Source: an uncultured Prevotella sp.
Lineage (GTDB): Bacteria > Bacteroidota > Bacteroidia > Bacteroidales > Bacteroidaceae
Length of the DNA stretch: 8,438 bases
Assembly (NCBI GenBank): GCA_934183135.1
Contig: CAKPRX010000089.1
Span: 1 to 8,438 of the forward strand
Reading direction: 5' to 3'
The translations under genes were made by a program, and so were the position numbers. The notes below the pieces were generated by a model, which saw nothing but the letters and a program-made list of their open reading frames with translations, was not told the DNA's origin and ran no database searches. Within the stretch, counting starts at the first letter, position 1. Every line of letters starts with the position of its first letter. Positions 6,202-8,438 of this stretch are shown here, one piece after another.

Positions 6202-6732
6202 ATGTCTAACAATTCATATTTCAAAGGTATTGCCGAGGGCGTGAAGACTCTCGCCGTGGGTATGAAGACTACCATGAAGGAGTACTTCACGCCCAAGAGC
6301 ACCGAGCAGTATCCTGAGAACCGCAAGACTACACTCCACGTGTCGCCCCGCTTCCGTGGCCGCTTGGTTTTCGAGCGCAACGAGGACGAGAGCTACAAGT
6401 GCGTGGGCTGTACGCTCTGTGAGAAATCATGTCCTAACGACACCATCAAGATTACTACTGAGATGGTAGAGGACCCTGAGACTGGCAAGAAGAAGCGCAA
6501 GCTCGTCGACTATCAGTACGACTTGGGCGACTGCATGTTCTGCGAACTCTGCGTGAACGCCTGCAACTTCGGCGCCATCAAATTCGTCAACGACTTTGAG
6601 AACGCAGTCTTCGACCGCGAGAAACTGGTGTTCCACCTGGACAAAGAGGTCTACAAGGGCGGTAGCCTGCCCAACCTCATCGACGGCGGCGCTCCCCTCG
6701 TAATCGGTAAGTTTAACACTAAAACCAAGTAA
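6202..6732 (+). CDS. nuoI: Complex I ferredoxin-like subunit I (NuoI / TYKY), two [4Fe-4S] clusters
   Basis: This 176-residue protein carries clusters N6a and N6b, which relay electrons to N2 in NuoB. The first cysteine set is Cys67, Cys70, Cys73, Cys77 (CVGCTLCEKSCP); the second is Cys111, Cys114, Cys117, Cys121 (CMFCELCVNACN). The proline that usually follows the last cysteine of the second set is Asn122 here. An amphipathic N-terminal part (about 1-30) and the FRGRL motif (51-55) are typical. Between the clusters, Cys77 and Cys111 are 34 residues apart, a few more than in E. coli NuoI, and the loop contains the basic run KKKRK (96-100). With no NuoG encoded beside it, NuoI may be the entry point for electrons. 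It begins 67 bp after nuoH, the longest gap in the operon, behind an A/T-rich leader. Confidence 0.95.
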   Translation: MSNNSYFKGIAEGVKTLAVGMKTTMKEYFTPKSTEQYPENRKTTLHVSPRFRGRLVFERNEDESYKCVGCTLCEKSCPNDTIKITTEMVEDPETGKKKRKLVDYQYDLGDCMFCELCVNACNFGAIKFVNDFENAVFDREKLVFHLDKEVYKGGSLPNLIDGGAPLVIGKFNTKTK

Positions 6733-6739
6733 ATAGATT

Positions 6740-7261
6740 ATGGCAAATCTTGTAATGTTCTGTATTCTGGCCGTAGTCATTCTTGGCTCAGCCATCATGT
6801 GTGTGATGACCAAGCGCATCATGCGTGCAGCCACTTATCTGCTCTTTGTGCTCTTCGGTATCGCCGGTATGTTTTTCCTGCTCGACTACACCTACTTAGG
6901 TGCTGCGCAGATAGCCGTGTATGCCGGTGGCATCACCGTGCTGTTCGTCTTTGCCATACAGCTGGTAAGCAAGCGCACCCTGCAGGGTATGGTAGAGCGG
7001 CTTAAAGGCAACCGCGTAGTGGGCGGTGCCCTCATATCGCTCATAGGCCTGGCCACCGTAGTGGCCGTAATCCTCAAGAACCAGTTTGTCAACGAGGCCG
7101 CTAAGCTGGCCGACAAGGAGATTAGCATGGACGTGATAGGCAACGCCCTGGTAGGTTCTGAAAAATACCAGTATGTACTTCCCTTCGAGCTCATATCAGT
7201 ATTCCTGCTGGCATGTATCATCGGAGGCATAATGATTGCAAGAAAGGAGGATCAGAAATGA
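6740..7261 (+). CDS. nuoJ: Complex I membrane subunit J (NuoJ / ND6)
   Basis: A 173-residue membrane protein with about five helices, lying between NuoH/NuoA and the NuoK/NuoL-type pump subunits. The family core YLGAAQIAVYAGGITVLFVF (52-71) is helix 3, whose distorted section changes shape during turnover in known structures; Tyr61 matches the conserved helix-3 tyrosine. The closing helix LPFELISVFLLACIIGGIMIA (147-167) is also typical. A soluble loop of about 35 residues (112-146) separates the last two helices. The start at 6740 is 7 bp after the nuoI stop, and the stop codon overlaps the nuoK start as ATGA. Confidence 0.94.
   Translation: MANLVMFCILAVVILGSAIMCVMTKRIMRAATYLLFVLFGIAGMFFLLDYTYLGAAQIAVYAGGITVLFVFAIQLVSKRTLQGMVERLKGNRVVGGALISLIGLATVVAVILKNQFVNEAAKLADKEISMDVIGNALVGSEKYQYVLPFELISVFLLACIIGGIMIARKEDQK
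7244..7250 (+). promoter_or_regulatory. Strong Shine-Dalgarno sequence for nuoK
   Basis: AAGGAGG ends 7 nt before the ATG at 7258 and lies inside nuoJ. It fixes the nuoK start, excluding an upstream in-frame start at 7213 that would add 15 non-family residues. Strong sites of this kind are unusual in Bacteroidetes, and here appear only at overlapping gene starts. Confidence 0.75.
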
Positions 7262-7569
7262 CAATACCCGTAGAATTGTACTTCGTGGTTAGCTCGCTGC
7301 TGTTCTTCATCGGCGTATTCGGGTTTGTTACCCGCCGCAACCTTATAGCCATGCTCATCTCGGTAGAGTTGGTACTCAACTCGGTCGACCTGAACTTCGC
7401 GGTGATTAACCGCATCCTGTTCCCAGGGCAGCTTGAGGGTTTCTTCTTCACACTGTTCTCCATCGGTGTGGCCGCCGCTGAGACCGCCGTGGCTCTGGCT
7501 ATTATTATTAATGTTTACCGTAACTACCACAGTGACCAGGTGAACAGTATTGAAAACATGAAATTCTAA
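7258..7569 (+). CDS. nuoK: Complex I membrane subunit K (NuoK / ND4L)
   Basis: 103 residues forming three membrane helices, the normal size for this subunit, which carries one proton half-channel. The two functionally important membrane glutamates are present: Glu37 in ISVELVLNSV and Glu75 in GVAAAETAVALAI, equivalent to Glu36 and Glu72 of E. coli NuoK. The start overlaps the nuoJ stop by 4 bp and has a strong ribosome-binding site, so translation is probably coupled to nuoJ. nuoL begins 8 bp after its stop. Confidence 0.96.
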   Translation: MTIPVELYFVVSSLLFFIGVFGFVTRRNLIAMLISVELVLNSVDLNFAVINRILFPGQLEGFFFTLFSIGVAAAETAVALAIIINVYRNYHSDQVNSIENMKF

Positions 7570-7577
7570 AAAGAGCA

Positions 7578-8438
7578 ATGAATTACAGTTATGCATTTTT
7601 AATACTTCTTCTGCCGCTGCTCAGCTTCCTGGTACTGGGGCTTACGGGCATGAAGATGAAGAAGCAGGTGGCCGGCATCATTGGCACCATCGTACTGGGA
7701 TGTGTCTTCGGCATGTCTGTGTACACTGCCTATGAGTATTTCTTCGCCGTAGGAAGAGACGCAGCCACCGGCCTGTACCCCACGGTTACGGTATTCAACC
7801 TGACGTGGCTGAAGTTTAACGAGCTGCTTACCTTTAACATAGGTTTCAGGCTCACCCCTATCAGCGTGATGATGCTTATCGTCATTACCACGGTGAGCTT
7901 TATGGTACACATATACTCCTTTGGCTATATGGCCGAGCGCGACGAGCACTATAAGGTCGAGGGCTACGAGAAGGGCTTCCAGCGCTTCTACGCGTACCTC
8001 AGCCTGTTCACCATGTCCATGCTGGGCCTGGTAGTGGCCACCAACATATTCCAGATGTACCTCTTCTGGGAGCTGGTGGGGGTGTGCTCGTACCTGCTTA
8101 TAGGTTTCTATTATCCCAAGCATGCCGCTGTACACGCCAGCAAGAAGGCCTTTATCGTGACGCGCTTCGCTGACCTGTTTTTCCTGATAGGTATTCTGTT
8201 CTACAGCTTCTATGTAGGCACATTCAACTACGACCTGACAGCCGATGCCACCGTGGCGTCAAAACTGCCCGGCGCAGCGGCCATCCTGCCCACCGCCCTG
8301 TTCCTGATGTTTATCGGCGGTGCCGGCAAGAGTGCCATGTTCCCCCTGCACATCTGGCTGCCCGACGCCATGGAAGGCCCTACCCCCGTGTCGGCCCTCA
8401 TCCACGCTGCCACCATGGTTGTGGCCGGTGTATATCAG
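7578..8438 (+). CDS. nuoL: Complex I antiporter-like subunit L (NuoL / ND5), N-terminal 287 codons
   Basis: The frame opens at ATG 7578 and continues without a stop to the window edge; family members usually run to 600 residues or more. NuoL is the distal proton-pumping, antiporter-like subunit with a long lateral helix at its C-terminus, not covered here. Visible motifs are the N-terminal helices (LLPLLSFLVLG at 11-21), TPISVMMLIVI (93-103) followed by HIYSFGYM (111-118), FWELVGVCSYLLIGFYY (163-179), KKAFIVTRFAD (189-199), and GKSAMFPLHIWLPDAM (250-265) with EGPTPVSALIHAATMV (266-281). Glu165 and Lys251 are the channel residues equivalent to E. coli Glu144 and Lys229. KKAFIVTRFAD differs from the common KKAFIVNRVGD by a few residues. 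It follows nuoK after 8 bp and is the last gene in view; nuoM and nuoN are expected next. Confidence 0.95.
   Translation, partial: MNYSYAFLILLLPLLSFLVLGLTGMKMKKQVAGIIGTIVLGCVFGMSVYTAYEYFFAVGRDAATGLYPTVTVFNLTWLKFNELLTFNIGFRLTPISVMMLIVITTVSFMVHIYSFGYMAERDEHYKVEGYEKGFQRFYAYLSLFTMSMLGLVVATNIFQMYLFWELVGVCSYLLIGFYYPKHAAVHASKKAFIVTRFADLFFLIGILFYSFYVGTFNYDLTADATVASKLPGAAAILPTALFLMFIGGAGKSAMFPLHIWLPDAMEGPTPVSALIHAATMVVAGVYQ

Overview
The window looks like chromosomal DNA from a member of the Bacteroidales (Bacteroides/Prevotella relatives); I cannot resolve it further. Three things point there: a NADH-dehydrogenase-like operon in the order nuoA-B-CD-H-I-J-K-L with a fused nuoCD and no nuoE, nuoF or nuoG; Bacteroidetes-type promoter elements (TAnnTTTG at -7, TTTG near -33); and A/T-rich leaders without Shine-Dalgarno sequences in front of most genes.

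Left part (1-1855, minus strand): two exported-protein genes. One is the first 28 codons of a secreted protein of unknown function (85 down to the window edge). The other, 54 bp upstream of it, is a complete periplasmic FAD-dependent oxidoreductase of the FAD_oxidored (PF12831) type, often labelled 'xanthan lyase' in Bacteroidetes genomes. No promoter or terminator is visible between them, so they probably share a transcript.

Middle (1856-2351): a divergent intergenic region of about 500 bp without a credible gene. It carries a good minus-strand promoter for the oxidoreductase (1993-2024), a pyrimidine-rich tract (about 2031-2142), a cluster of palindromes (2190-2226), a plus-strand -7 element for nuoA (2281-2288), and a short nuoA leader holding a hairpin and two further palindromes.

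Right part (2352-8438, plus strand): nuoA, nuoB, nuoCD, nuoH, nuoI, nuoJ, nuoK and the first 287 codons of nuoL. Genes are tightly packed, with a 10-bp nuoA/nuoB overlap and a 4-bp nuoJ/nuoK overlap. Both overlapping starts have clear Shine-Dalgarno sequences, unlike the other genes here. Together the products form the quinone-reducing arm (B, CD, I) and much of the proton-pumping membrane arm (A, H, J, K, L) of respiratory complex I; nuoM and nuoN are expected just beyond the window. All Fe-S cysteines of NuoB and NuoI, the quinone-site His/Tyr of NuoD and the membrane Glu/Lys residues of NuoK and NuoL that I could check are present, so the enzyme looks functional. Because the NADH-oxidising module is not encoded here, electrons probably enter at NuoI from a donor that the sequence does not identify.

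I found no mobile element, CRISPR array, RNA gene or clearly new system. The points most worth a second look are the missing electron-input module with a basic insertion in NuoI, and the dyad-rich control region in front of nuoA.
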